A stretch of DNA of 35,328 bases from NCBI GenBank assembly GCA_021801605.1, contig JAJYXU010000153.1, positions 1-35,328 of the forward strand, given 5' to 3'. Both the position numbers and the translations under genes were made by a program. A model generated the notes under the pieces. The model worked only from the letters and a program-made list of their open reading frames with translations. It was not told where the DNA came from and did no database searches. Shown one piece after another: positions 1 to 9,689 of the stretch. Source of the DNA: Bacteroidota bacterium. GTDB lineage: Bacteria > Bacteroidota > Ignavibacteria > Ignavibacteriales > Melioribacteraceae. How positions within the stretch are numbered: position 1 is the stretch's first letter; every line of letters begins with the position of its first letter.

Positions 1-1857
1 TTACCGCAAGTTAGAAATTATAATATAAGCGTTGTCCTAGATATCATTTCCAAGTACGATGTGGATGGAATTCATTTTGATGATTATTTCTATCCTTATC
101 CGCCGGATCAAATCACAAATCAAGATACGGCAACATTTGCTAGTTATTCAAGAGGTTTTACGAATATCGGAGACTGGAGAAGAGACAATGTAAATATTCA
201 GATGAAGGCAATTAGCGATACAATAAAAGCAATTAACCCCAGAATTAAATTCGGTATAAGTCCTTTCGGTATCTGGAAAAGTGGTGTCCCCCCTTTAATT
301 AGTGGCATGGATGCTTATAGTGTAATTTATGGTGATGCAATTGCTTGGCTTCATGATAAATCTGTAGATTATATTATTCCGCAATTATATTGGAAAATCG
401 GAGGAAGTCAGGATTATAATAAACTTATGCCGTGGTGGGCTGATTCGGCAAAACAATATGGAAGACATTTTTACTCCGGTAATATTTATGGAAGTTATTC
501 CTTATCTGAATTGCCAAACCAATTAAAATCTAATAGAAACAATAATAAAGTTAGCGGTATTGTTTTATTTAGTGCTAAACATATTCCGGGTAATACATTG
601 AGCTTTACCGATTCACTTAAAAACAAATACTTTAAAAATCCCGCCCTGGTACCGGGGATGGATTGGAAAGATCAGATAAAACCGAATCCTCCTTCTAACT
701 TAAGATTTGATAAATTGGCAAATGCTAGAGGGGACGGGTTATTTTGGAATGCACCTTTAAAGGCAGCCGACGGTGATGTTGCTTCTATGTATGCAATTTA
801 TAAATTTAATTCTCCTTCGGTTCAGCTATCTGATCTTGAGAATTCATCCAACCTCAATAATATTGTTGGTACGACATACGCTGCCTTAAAAACTAAAGAT
901 GTTACCAATACGATCTACTTTGCAGTAACATCATTAGACAAAAACTATAATGAAAGTACGATGAGTGAGGTTATTCCGGTTCAAGTTAATATTCCCTCTA
1001 AACCATTGGTTATTTTTCCGGCAGATTTGGCAATTAATCAAAGAGATACAATCAAATTCAATTGGGAAAATACAGCGCATTCTAATTTTAACAGATTGCA
1101 AATTGCTTCTGATAAAAATTTTACTAATTTTATAATTAATCAGAACAACATTGTGGATACTTTTAAATCCGTAACGGGTTTTAATGGTCTCTCTACTTAT
1201 TATTGGAGAATTACAGCTTCAAATTTGGCCGGAGAAAGTATTTATTCGGATGCTCGGAGTTTCACAACCGGATTTCCTGTTCCTCCTCAATTACTGTTAC
1301 CTCTAAACAGAGATACGCTTTCAACTTTAACTCCGACATTAGTCTGGAGAAAATCAAATGAAGCCACTAAATATAGACTTCAAGTGGCAGAGGGTTTATC
1401 CATATTACCTTCTATAACTATCGTTGATACTGTTGTTACTGATACTTCGTTTACTGTTAGTAAATTGAAAGAGAATAAAATCTATACATGGTCTGTGATG
1501 GCTATTAATACTTATGGCTCCAGCGTATTGGCGGATGTGTTTAAGTTTAAGACTAACACTTCTTCGGACGTAGCACAGGAAGAATCAATACCAACATCAT
1601 ATGTATTGAATCAAAATTATCCTAATCCTTTTAATCCAACTACTAAAATTTCATTTTCCATTCCTGAAAACGGATATACGGTTATTAAGATTTACAACCT
1701 GTTAGGGCAGAAGGTTGGAGAATTAATAAATAAAGATTTAATCGCAGGCTCTTATTCTACGGAATTTAATGCTGAAAATTATCCGAGTGGAATTTATATT
1801 TATGTATTACACTCGGGTTCCCATATTCTAAGTAAAAAAATGATGGTGATTAAATAG
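1..1857 (+). CDS. GHL10-type glycoside hydrolase-like protein with Fn3 repeats and T9SS tail (5' partial)
   Basis: The reading frame is open from base 1, so the gene is cut by the left window edge; the GTG at 61 is internal. The first ~200 residues resemble the GHL10/DUF187 TIM-barrel family: the early stretch 'VDGIHFDDYFYP' is the family's typical strand with acidic residues, followed by 'IPQLYWK'. Then come an Fn3-like segment (roughly residues 230-330) and two further beta-sandwich segments with the 'YYWRITASN' and 'YTWSVMAINTYG' pattern. The last ~85 residues are a T9SS type A sorting domain (NYPNPFNPTT, then LSKKMMVIK at the end). The protein is therefore probably exported through the T9SS and attached to or released from the surface, acting on polysaccharide. 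The substrate cannot be read from the sequence. The signal peptide and the start of the barrel lie outside the window. Confidence 0.85.
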   Translation, partial: LPQVRNYNISVVLDIISKYDVDGIHFDDYFYPYPPDQITNQDTATFASYSRGFTNIGDWRRDNVNIQMKAISDTIKAINPRIKFGISPFGIWKSGVPPLISGMDAYSVIYGDAIAWLHDKSVDYIIPQLYWKIGGSQDYNKLMPWWADSAKQYGRHFYSGNIYGSYSLSELPNQLKSNRNNNKVSGIVLFSAKHIPGNTLSFTDSLKNKYFKNPALVPGMDWKDQIKPNPPSNLRFDKLANARGDGLFWNAPLKAADGDVASMYAIYKFNSPSVQLSDLENSSNLNNIVGTTYAALKTKDVTNTIYFAVTSLDKNYNESTMSEVIPVQVNIPSKPLVIFPADLAINQRDTIKFNWENTAHSNFNRLQIASDKNFTNFIINQNNIVDTFKSVTGFNGLSTYYWRITASNLAGESIYSDARSFTTGFPVPPQLLLPLNRDTLSTLTPTLVWRKSNEATKYRLQVAEGLSILPSITIVDTVVTDTSFTVSKLKENKIYTWSVMAINTYGSSVLADVFKFKTNTSSDVAQEESIPTSYVLNQNYPNPFNPTTKISFSIPENGYTVIKIYNLLGQKVGELINKDLIAGSYSTEFNAENYPSGIYIYVLHSGSHILSKKMMVIK

Positions 1858-1874
1858 AGTATTGTTTTATTAAA

Positions 1875-2022
1875 GGGTATCTCTAAAAACTATTATTTAA
1901 AAAATAGAACACCGATTTACCCCGTGGAATAAAGTGAAATTTGAATTCTTATTGAATATAATACTATTCCACGGGGTAAACGGATTTTAGCAGATTAGCT
2001 TTAGAAGTTATTAGAGATACCC
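1875..2022. mobile_element. MITE-like palindromic element, copy 1 (148 bp)
   Basis: The ends are inverted repeats beginning GGGTATCTCTAA and matching over about 17 bases with one mismatch. A second, inner perfect 16-bp inverted repeat lies at 1916-1931 and 1965-1980 (core ACCCCGTGGAATA). The element is flanked by a 4-bp direct duplication TAAA (1871-1874 and 2023-2026). It has no coding capacity. A related copy lies at 33279-33437 in the opposite orientation with a different duplication. It starts 17 bp after the stop of the preceding gene and could fold as a large hairpin, so it may also end transcription. The inference is a non-autonomous element moved in trans by a transposase not present here. 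Confidence 0.8.
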
Positions 2023-2137
2023 TAAAATGATTATTAATGGACATTGATTTTATTCGATAAAAAATGTAGTGTAAATTTTCCATTAAGTTAGTTAATTCAA
2101 TATGAATTATTATTCTGAAATTTAGGAGATTTTGAAT

Positions 2138-5100
2138 ATGAGAAAATTTTTACTTCTCACAATTCTTACCTTGTTTTTTGCTTCTCAACTTTTGGCAGGA
2201 ACTACTGGAAAAATCTCTGGTACAGTTAGCGATTCTAAAACTAAAGAGCCTCTTGTTGGTGTAAACATAGTGCTGCAGGGTACAACCTTAGGAGCTTCTA
2301 CAGATGTAGACGGCTACTATGTAATATTAAATGTTCAACCCGGAACTTATACAGTAAGAGCATCTTACATAGGATATTCAGCTCGTACGACTACTAATGT
2401 TAGAATCAATATTGACCAGACGACCAACCTTGATATAACTTTAAGCGAAGAAGCTATTCTTGCAAATGAAGTTGTTGTTGTTGCTCAACAACCGATTGTT
2501 CAAAAAGATGTTTCATCAAGCCGAGTCAATCTAAATATTGAAGAAATTAAAAACCTGCCTGTCGTCAGTGTGCAAAGCGTAATTAACCTTCAAGCAGGTA
2601 TTTTATCAACCGCCTCCGGACCTGTAATAAGAGGCGGAGGGGCAGATCAAACGGCATTCGTTGTTAATGGTATGACACTCCGAGATGAAAGAGATAACAC
2701 TCCGTATACGGGAATTAGTTTTACGTCTGTAAAAGAAATTCAAGTGCAAACCGGTGGATTTAATGCTGAGTTTGGTAATGTCCGTTCCGGTGTGGTAAAT
2801 GTTGTTACTAAAGAGGGCGATAAACGAAAGTATTCTGTTTCATTCCTCGGTAGATATAAACCTGGTGCAAGAAAACATTTTGGAGAAGCTGTTAACTCTC
2901 CAAACTCCTATTGGATTAGACCATATATTGATGATGCTGTTGCTTGGACGGGAACCGATAATGGAGTTTGGAATGATTATACAAAGAGACAATACCAACC
3001 ATTCAGAGGCTGGAATAAAGTATCACAACAATTACTTGCAGATAACGATCCCACTAATGATTTGACTCCGGAAGCTGCGCAAAGATTATTTATGTGGCAG
3101 CATAGAAGACAGCTCGATATTGTAAATCCAGATTATGATGCCGACTTTAGTTTTAGTGGTCCCGTTCCATTTATTAGCGAGGAATTGGGCGGTCTTACTT
3201 TTATTACTTCCTATAGAACTACTAGAGAAATGTATCTGGTTCCTTTATCAGAAGATTCTTATAAAGATTATAACTTCCAATTTAAATTAACTTCGGATTT
3301 AAAATCCGGCATGAAATTATCCCTTGAAGGTATATTGGGTAAACAATGGGGAACAACAAGTTCAAGAAGTGGACTTGCCGGAATTTTTAGATCGGCAGGC
3401 GGAATTGCCGAAGAACTCGATTTTCGATCTGGCGCCAGCTATCTTGACTCCAGAGTTTTTGCAACGGATTATTGGGCACCCACTCAGAAATTTATTTCAG
3501 GTTATGGCTTAAAGTTTACACATGTTTTAAGCTCTAGCACATATTATGATGTTACTATAAATCAATTTGGAACCCGATATGAAACGAACCCGGGCACACC
3601 GAGATTTACTGCAAAGGTAAATGGATTCGGAGAACTATTTTTTGATGAAGCTCCATTCGGGTATTATAGCGGTACAAGCAGTGGAATTGGTTCTTCTATG
3701 AATATGGGTTTAGGTTTTAGTAATTCAAGAGACAGCAGTAAAGTGAATACCTGGTCTGCAAGATTTGATATTGCTAGCCAATTAGATAAGTATAACAATT
3801 TAAAAGCCGGGTTGGAATTTGTTTATACTGATAACGCGGTGAATTATGCTTTAATAGAACCGGCCCTTCCGAGCAACAATAGTCATTCTTCATGGCAAAC
3901 ATTCCCTATTAGAGGAGCTTTATATATTCAGGAAAAATTGGAATTCGAAGGAATGATTGCCAATATCGGTATAAGATTGGATTATAGCAGTTCCAATGGT
4001 GACTGGTACGTATTAACAAATCCATACGATAGAGCACTATCAGGAACTCTCTCTGCGGGAATTGATACTCTTTTACAAAAAGACGCTACCAAAGCTAATT
4101 TTGATGTAAGTCCAAGATTAGGTATAGCATTCCCAATTTCGGAAGATAGTAAATTGTATTTTAATTACGGACATTTCAGATCAATGCCTATTCCTGAGGA
4201 TCTTTACTTACTACGGAGAAGTTCAGTTACTCAAGCTGTAACCAGATTGGCAAATCCAAACAATCCTCTTCCAAAAACTGTTGCTTATGAATTGGGCTAT
4301 GAGCATAATTTATTTGATGAATATTTAGTACGAATTGCCGGTTATTATAAAGATATTTCCGAACAACCCAGACTTGTATTATATACAAGCAGAGATAACT
4401 CGGTTAGTTATAGAATTCCGGAACCGGATAGCTATGAAGATATTAGAGGATTTGAAGCTACCATTACCAAAAACAGAGGAGAATGGGTTAGAGGTTTTGT
4501 TAATTATACTTATCAAGTTTCCACCAGCGGAAATTTTGGATTAAGAGATAATTCTGAAAACCCAGCCATTCAAAGAGAGAATCAAAGAAATAAAACGTTT
4601 TTTGAACAGGTTAAACCGATACCAAGACCATATGCAAGAGCTAATGTTGATTTATTCACTCCGCTTGAATGGGGTCCGGAAATTTTTGGTATAAAACCGC
4701 TCGAAGATTTGAGAATGAATATACTAGCTTCCTGGCGGGCAGGCGTAAACTTTTCATGGACCGGTACGGGTGGTGTTAAGCCGGGATTTAATAATAACAT
4801 CCAGTGGACAGATAATTTCAATGTTGATCTTAGAATCTCCAAAGCTTTTGATTTTGGTCCATTTAATATCGAGTTCTTTGCCGATATTCTTAATGCTTTC
4901 AATATTAAGACACTCGGTTATAAAGCCGGTTTTGTTGACTTAAATGATTATGATGATTATATGAGATCACTCCATTTACCTGAAAAGTATAGAGAATTTG
5001 GTAGTAATTATAAGTTCATTGCTGGAGATGATAAACCAGGCGATATCAGAACCGGTCCTTATATTCCCTGGGATGAAAATGCCAGCGACTCTCAGAAAGA

Positions 5101-5212
5101 AGAGTGGAGAAAAAATAAATCTTACATAGACATGCCTAATTTGGAGTACTCGGCATTTTTAAACCCAAGATCAATCTTTTGGGGAATTAAAATTAATTAC
5201 GATTTAAATTAA
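2138..5212 (+). CDS. TonB-dependent receptor with N-terminal carboxypeptidase-regulatory-like domain
   Basis: Outer-membrane receptor of about 1024 residues. The start is set at ATG 2138 because AGGAGA (2124-2129) sits 8 bases upstream; a TTG two codons earlier is less likely. A signal peptide (to about residue 21) is followed by a carboxypeptidase-regulatory-like beta-sandwich ('GKISGTVSDSKTKEPLVGVNI', residues ~24-108), a TonB plug (~115-230, with 'PVIRGGGADQTAFVVNGM' and 'GFNAEFGNVRSGVVNVVTKEG') and a long beta-barrel ending in an aromatic-rich strand (FWGIKINYDLN). It resembles the Oar/CirA-like receptors common in Bacteroidota. It is the first of four closely spaced genes. The lack of a recognisable SusD gene next door argues against a classical SusCD glycan uptake pair; the substrate is unknown. 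Confidence 0.9.
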   Translation: MRKFLLLTILTLFFASQLLAGTTGKISGTVSDSKTKEPLVGVNIVLQGTTLGASTDVDGYYVILNVQPGTYTVRASYIGYSARTTTNVRINIDQTTNLDITLSEEAILANEVVVVAQQPIVQKDVSSSRVNLNIEEIKNLPVVSVQSVINLQAGILSTASGPVIRGGGADQTAFVVNGMTLRDERDNTPYTGISFTSVKEIQVQTGGFNAEFGNVRSGVVNVVTKEGDKRKYSVSFLGRYKPGARKHFGEAVNSPNSYWIRPYIDDAVAWTGTDNGVWNDYTKRQYQPFRGWNKVSQQLLADNDPTNDLTPEAAQRLFMWQHRRQLDIVNPDYDADFSFSGPVPFISEELGGLTFITSYRTTREMYLVPLSEDSYKDYNFQFKLTSDLKSGMKLSLEGILGKQWGTTSSRSGLAGIFRSAGGIAEELDFRSGASYLDSRVFATDYWAPTQKFISGYGLKFTHVLSSSTYYDVTINQFGTRYETNPGTPRFTAKVNGFGELFFDEAPFGYYSGTSSGIGSSMNMGLGFSNSRDSSKVNTWSARFDIASQLDKYNNLKAGLEFVYTDNAVNYALIEPALPSNNSHSSWQTFPIRGALYIQEKLEFEGMIANIGIRLDYSSSNGDWYVLTNPYDRALSGTLSAGIDTLLQKDATKANFDVSPRLGIAFPISEDSKLYFNYGHFRSMPIPEDLYLLRRSSVTQAVTRLANPNNPLPKTVAYELGYEHNLFDEYLVRIAGYYKDISEQPRLVLYTSRDNSVSYRIPEPDSYEDIRGFEATITKNRGEWVRGFVNYTYQVSTSGNFGLRDNSENPAIQRENQRNKTFFEQVKPIPRPYARANVDLFTPLEWGPEIFGIKPLEDLRMNILASWRAGVNFSWTGTGGVKPGFNNNIQWTDNFNVDLRISKAFDFGPFNIEFFADILNAFNIKTLGYKAGFVDLNDYDDYMRSLHLPEKYREFGSNYKFIAGDDKPGDIRTGPYIPWDENASDSQKEEWRKNKSYIDMPNLEYSAFLNPRSIFWGIKINYDLN

Positions 5213-5239
5213 AATTCATTAGAAAAATTTGAGGAAATA

Positions 5240-7321
5240 ATGAACTCAGTTTTTTACAGAATTAAAAGTTGCCTTCGGCTTCTTCTACTAATATCAATTG
5301 GAATCCAATTTGTTACTTACGGGCAATTCAAAAATGTTTGGATGTCTGCCGGTTCGCTGCACAATTGGTATTCTGAAATCGGTTCGGAATTAGAAGAGGC
5401 AGGATTTGTTAGAAGGCAGCAATTTGGAATGCAGTGGCCGGCTATTTATTCTTACCAGGATATTCAGGCAGCTAGGGGAATGTGGATTGGGGCAAAAGAT
5501 TTTACTGATGAAAACGGTCAATATTTTCCATTCAAAGTTGTAACTGCTGGTCCTAGACCTCCCCAATTCTATCCTTTCTATCCGGTTAAAATGGAATTGA
5601 CTTCCAAATTTGCTTCTTCAAATGTATTCGTAAATGGAGTTTTGTCTTTCCAAAAAAATGTTGAAATAGATAAAATTGATAAGACCATACCTTACGATAG
5701 AGTAATAGAAAATGTAGTTAATACTCAACTCGGAATTACAGTAAAAAGAAAGATCTTCCAATTTGCTCAACAGTATAACGACAACTACATTGTTTATGAA
5801 TACACTTTTACTAATACAGGCAATACCGATTCGGATAGTCAAATTGAACTCCCGAACAATACTATTAAGGACGCATATTTTTGGTTCACTTACAGAAATG
5901 CTATAAATCAATCTGTTAGATATGTAGTAGGAAATGCATCAGGTTGGGGTATCAATACAATGAATGATGCTCGTGGAGATGGCGTAAAAACCGATCCTGT
6001 AAATGAAAAATACAGAGCGCAATTTTCATGGCACGGATACTTTCCCGGTAAAGATGTAAGCTATGATAACATTGGTGGACCGATTTGGGCACTTAACGCC
6101 AATGCTGCAATATACAATGATAAAGCCGATACTGTTGGAAGATTAGGCGGGACACAATTTATCGGTACATTAACTTTATATGCAGATAAATCAGCAACTG
6201 AAAAAGTTGATGATCCAAAACAACCAACAACTACAGATTATATTAATTCGGATCACCCGCTTTTATTGGCTGGAGCTAATGCATTAAATATTGATAGAAT
6301 GACTCAAGAATATGCATTGATGTCAGCCGGGCACAAAGCACCAAGACATGCGGATGTAGTTGAACCAAGTGGAGATTTTGCTGTACAAAAATCCGCACCA
6401 AATGTGGGAAATGCTTCCGGCGGTATTTCTTTTAATAATGGATATGGTCCTTATACGCTCAAACCCGGCGAAAGTGTAAGAATAGTAATGGCTGAAGCTG
6501 TAAATGGAATTGGAAGAAAACTGCAACTTGAGACAGGGATAAAATATAAAAAGGGACAAATAACAGCCGAGGCAAAAAATAGAATTGTAATGCAGGGAAA
6601 AGATTCGCTTTTTCAAACCTTCAAAAGAGTGACTGAAAATTTTAATTCCGGTTGGAAATTACCCCAACCACCTATGCCTCCAACAACTTTTGAAGTTAAT
6701 TCAGGCGGCGATAGAATTTCTCTTAAGTGGGATGTAAATTCTAGCGATCCTAATCCGCCGGCTGCATTTAGAATTTATCGTGCACTTGGAAATGTTGACA
6801 GTAATTATACAATGATTTATGAAACCAAGAGTGCCAGCGAAAGAAGTTACGATGATAAAGATTTGGTTCGAGGTTTCAATTATTACTATTATATAACTGC
6901 GGTCGGGATTCCTACACCGAGTGGACCCGGCACACCTGCCGGAAGACTTGAGAGCGGAAAATATTTTACTCAAACATACGACCCAGCTAATCTTCAAAGA
7001 CAAGCTGGCACCCAATTGAGCGATATAAGAATTGTGCCTAATCCGTTTAACGCTTCTGCAAAAGGCAGTGTTCGTTTTCCAGGTGTGAATGATGAGGATA
7101 AAATTGCATTCTATAATATCCCGGGTCAATGTACAATAAGAATTTATTCCGAGTTAGGTGAATTAATTAAAACTATTGAACATACTAATGGCAGCGGTGA
7201 TGAGTTCTGGTATCAGGTTACTTCATCGAATCAAATAATTGTAAGTGGTATTTACATTGCTGTTATTACTGATAAAACTACGGGTCAAAACCATATAGTC
7301 AAATTTGCTATTATCAGATAA
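5240..7321 (+). CDS. Secreted Fn3-domain protein with T9SS-like C-terminal domain
   Basis: 693 residues, starting 27 bp after the TonB receptor gene, with GAGGA shortly before the ATG. An N-terminal signal peptide (hydrophobic LLLLISIGIQFV, probable cleavage before the QFKN stretch) leads into a large region of unrecognised beta-rich sequence (residues ~30-470), then an Fn3-like domain (~478-575, 'PPTTFEVNSGGDRISLKWDV'). The C-terminal ~95 residues ('VPNPFNASA', 'IRIYSELGELIKTIEHTNG', 'VSGIYIAVITD') resemble a diverged T9SS sorting domain. The position between a TonB receptor and a PorV-like protein suggests a surface-exposed partner or cargo of this module. I recognise no catalytic motif in the central region and assign no enzymatic role. 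Confidence 0.8.
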   Translation: MNSVFYRIKSCLRLLLLISIGIQFVTYGQFKNVWMSAGSLHNWYSEIGSELEEAGFVRRQQFGMQWPAIYSYQDIQAARGMWIGAKDFTDENGQYFPFKVVTAGPRPPQFYPFYPVKMELTSKFASSNVFVNGVLSFQKNVEIDKIDKTIPYDRVIENVVNTQLGITVKRKIFQFAQQYNDNYIVYEYTFTNTGNTDSDSQIELPNNTIKDAYFWFTYRNAINQSVRYVVGNASGWGINTMNDARGDGVKTDPVNEKYRAQFSWHGYFPGKDVSYDNIGGPIWALNANAAIYNDKADTVGRLGGTQFIGTLTLYADKSATEKVDDPKQPTTTDYINSDHPLLLAGANALNIDRMTQEYALMSAGHKAPRHADVVEPSGDFAVQKSAPNVGNASGGISFNNGYGPYTLKPGESVRIVMAEAVNGIGRKLQLETGIKYKKGQITAEAKNRIVMQGKDSLFQTFKRVTENFNSGWKLPQPPMPPTTFEVNSGGDRISLKWDVNSSDPNPPAAFRIYRALGNVDSNYTMIYETKSASERSYDDKDLVRGFNYYYYITAVGIPTPSGPGTPAGRLESGKYFTQTYDPANLQRQAGTQLSDIRIVPNPFNASAKGSVRFPGVNDEDKIAFYNIPGQCTIRIYSELGELIKTIEHTNGSGDEFWYQVTSSNQIIVSGIYIAVITDKTTGQNHIVKFAIIR

Positions 7322-7341
7322 AAATAATTTTGGGTAAATAA

Positions 7342-8349
7342 ATGAGAAATTATACAATTATTACATTGCTAATTTTGGGATTACTCGCTCACACCTTAAA
7401 TGCACAAGATAAAAAACTTGCGCAAACCGGTATGAAGTTTCTTAGTGTATCCACCGATGCCAGAACAAGTGGTTTTTCGGAGGCTGTTACTGCTGTTGAT
7501 TTAGCTTCGGCTTCTGCTATTTTTTATAATCCTGCAACAATGGCTTCAATTAAAGAATTTACTTCTTTAACAGTCGGAAATGTAAGCTGGATTGCCGATA
7601 TCAATTACATTCACTCCGCTATTGCTTTTGCACCATTTGACGGTGATTACGGAGTATTCGGAATTTCATTTTTATCGGTTGACTACGGCGAATTTATGGG
7701 TACGGTAGTAGCCAGCAATGAAAAAGGTTATTTAGATGTCGGTACCTATTCACCCAGATCTTATTCATTTGGAATTGGTTACGCAAAAGCACTTTCTACA
7801 AAGTTTTCCGTTGGCGGTAATATTAAATATGTTAAACAGAATTTGGGTAGCAGTGTAGTTGATGTAGATGAGAATGGTAACTATGTAAATGAAGATAATT
7901 CATTGGGTGCTATGGCATTTGACTTTGGCATTCTTTACAGAACCGGTTTTAAGAGCTTGAATTTTGGAATGAGTGTTAGAAATTTTTCGGCGGAATTAAA
8001 GTATAAAGAAGAAACTTTTCAGTTGCCTTTGACATTTAGAATCGGACTATCTATAGATGCAATGGATTTATTTAACATTGATAAAAACACTCATTCATTA
8101 ATTGTTGCGGTAGATGCATCTCATCCGCGTGACTATAGTGAACAAATTTACGTTGGAGCCGAATATACTTTTATCAATATGTTTTCTGTTCGAGCGGGAT
8201 TTGTTTCCCCGGCAGATGAACACAATTTCTCGGCTGGATTTGGCGTTAAGAGAAATATTTCAGGCATGAATCTCGGACTTGATTATGCTTATCAACCGTA
8301 TGGAATTTTTAATAATGTCCATAGATTTACATTTAACTTTTTTTTCTAG
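7342..8349 (+). CDS. PorV/PorQ family outer-membrane beta-barrel protein
   Basis: 335 residues with a signal peptide ending 'LNAQ' and the typical beginning of the PorV/PorQ (UPF0164) family: 'AQTGMKFLSVSTDARTSGFSEAV', then 'SASAIFYNPATMA' and alternating amphipathic strands ending with an aromatic residue (HRFTFNFFF). The barrel is FadL-like. In the type IX secretion system PorV binds the sorting domain of secreted cargo and carries it to the attachment complex. It lies 20 bp after a gene whose product has a T9SS-like tail and 49 bp before a lipoprotein gene, consistent with one transcript. Ignavibacteria carry many paralogues, so this one is more likely module-specific than the housekeeping PorV. 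Confidence 0.85.
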   Translation: MRNYTIITLLILGLLAHTLNAQDKKLAQTGMKFLSVSTDARTSGFSEAVTAVDLASASAIFYNPATMASIKEFTSLTVGNVSWIADINYIHSAIAFAPFDGDYGVFGISFLSVDYGEFMGTVVASNEKGYLDVGTYSPRSYSFGIGYAKALSTKFSVGGNIKYVKQNLGSSVVDVDENGNYVNEDNSLGAMAFDFGILYRTGFKSLNFGMSVRNFSAELKYKEETFQLPLTFRIGLSIDAMDLFNIDKNTHSLIVAVDASHPRDYSEQIYVGAEYTFINMFSVRAGFVSPADEHNFSAGFGVKRNISGMNLGLDYAYQPYGIFNNVHRFTFNFFF

Positions 8350-8398
8350 CTAAATGCAAAATGTTCATTCAATTGAAAAAAAATATTGGTATCTAAAT

Positions 8399-9607
8399 AT
8401 GAAAAAGCAAAAACAAATTTTTTCTTTGGCGATAGTAATTACTCTTACGGTTATAATTTACAGTTGTAACCAGGAAGCGGCTCCAAGTTTATATGTAGTC
8501 GAACCTAAAGGCAGCACACCGGCTATTTCCGGTGTTATTCCTGCGAATGAAGCATTAGCCGGTGTTACCGAAGTTACAATAAACGGATCAAATTTTTCTT
8601 CTGTTAAAGAAGAGAATCTCGTTTTTTTCGGTACTGCTCAAGCTACGGTATTACAGGCTTCAGCTACTAATCTTGTTGTGAAAGCTCCTACGTTAATTAA
8701 AAATGATCTTGATCTTAAAATTGCCGTTAAAGGTGTTGAAGACTTTAGCAATATTGTAAAGTATAATCTGCTTGAAGCAGTTGGCGTTTACTATCCGTTT
8801 GCAAAAGGTGTTGATGATCCGATGACAGTGGCTGTTGATAAGAATGAAAATGTGTTTGTATATGTAAAAGATAAAGGTGTTAAAAAAATATCTCCTGATG
8901 GAAAGCTTACTGACTGGGCTCCCAAAGGTGGAGAGTCATTCTTCTTCGATATGAAAATGGGCCCGAATAATATTTTATACGGCACAAGAAATTTGAGAGC
9001 AATCTTCCAGGTGGAAGAAGGAAAGCCGAGTACGACTTATGTTACCTTCCCTACAGGTATTTCTATTGTTGCCATAGATTTTGATGAGAATAAAAATATT
9101 TGGACTGCTGGAAGCGGAGGGAATTTGTATAGCGTTACTCCCGGGAATTTAATTAAAGTAAGTACAGCTTTCCCGATTGATTATACTGTTTCGTCTTTAA
9201 GAGTTTATAATGGTTACTTATACGTTGCCGGTAAGAAAGATGGTGAAGAAGCTATATACAGATATAAAATTAATTCCAACACTTCACTTGGCAATAAAGA
9301 AAAGTATTTTGATGTTGGTGCAAAATATGGATTAAATAAAATTCAAATCGGTGCCATTACATTTGCTGAAGATGGTGAATTAATAGTTGGAACTGACCAA
9401 AATGATTCATTTATTGTTGTGACAAGTGCTGGTACTGCATCAAGTTTATATCCGGGTATGATAAGGCCCATTGTTAAATCTCTTTTTTGGGGTACTAAAA
9501 AGAATCTATTCTACATTAGAGAATATACAGATGCAGGATCTATTCTTCACACATTAGTACGTGTTGATATGCAAAAATTGACTGCACCTTATTATGGAAG
9601 ACAATAA
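8399..9607 (+). CDS. IPT/TIG-domain lipoprotein with propeller-like C-terminal region
   Basis: The start is placed at ATG 8399, which gives a clean lipoprotein signal: a basic start (MKKQKQ), a hydrophobic core and a lipobox ending in 'IYSC' with the acylated cysteine at about residue 23. An upstream ATG at 8354 would add 15 polar residues and bury the signal. Residues ~40-125 form an IPT/TIG-like immunoglobulin fold ('PAISGVIPANEALAGVTEVTINGSNFSS'). The remainder repeats short blade-like units ('DDPMTVAVDKNENVFVYVK', 'IVAIDFDENKNIWTAGSGG'), as in NHL or SMP-30-like propellers. It probably sits on the membrane facing the periplasm or the surface and works with the TonB receptor and PorV-like barrel encoded just before it. 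Confidence 0.75.
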   Translation: MKKQKQIFSLAIVITLTVIIYSCNQEAAPSLYVVEPKGSTPAISGVIPANEALAGVTEVTINGSNFSSVKEENLVFFGTAQATVLQASATNLVVKAPTLIKNDLDLKIAVKGVEDFSNIVKYNLLEAVGVYYPFAKGVDDPMTVAVDKNENVFVYVKDKGVKKISPDGKLTDWAPKGGESFFFDMKMGPNNILYGTRNLRAIFQVEEGKPSTTYVTFPTGISIVAIDFDENKNIWTAGSGGNLYSVTPGNLIKVSTAFPIDYTVSSLRVYNGYLYVAGKKDGEEAIYRYKINSNTSLGNKEKYFDVGAKYGLNKIQIGAITFAEDGELIVGTDQNDSFIVVTSAGTASSLYPGMIRPIVKSLFWGTKKNLFYIREYTDAGSILHTLVRVDMQKLTAPYYGRQ

Positions 9608-9689
9608 TTTTTATAGATAATAAAAAGAGGTATCACAATAATTAATTGTTTTAACAAGACTAAAACACAAACAATAAAAAGGAGTCATT

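Noticed and set aside
2799-3065. 88-codon plus-strand frame inside the TonB receptor
   Set aside because: Out-of-frame shadow of the receptor gene with no ribosome binding site.
6701-7129. 142-codon minus-strand frame inside the secreted Fn3 protein gene
   Set aside because: Antisense shadow of the Fn3 region; no independent start signal or domain.
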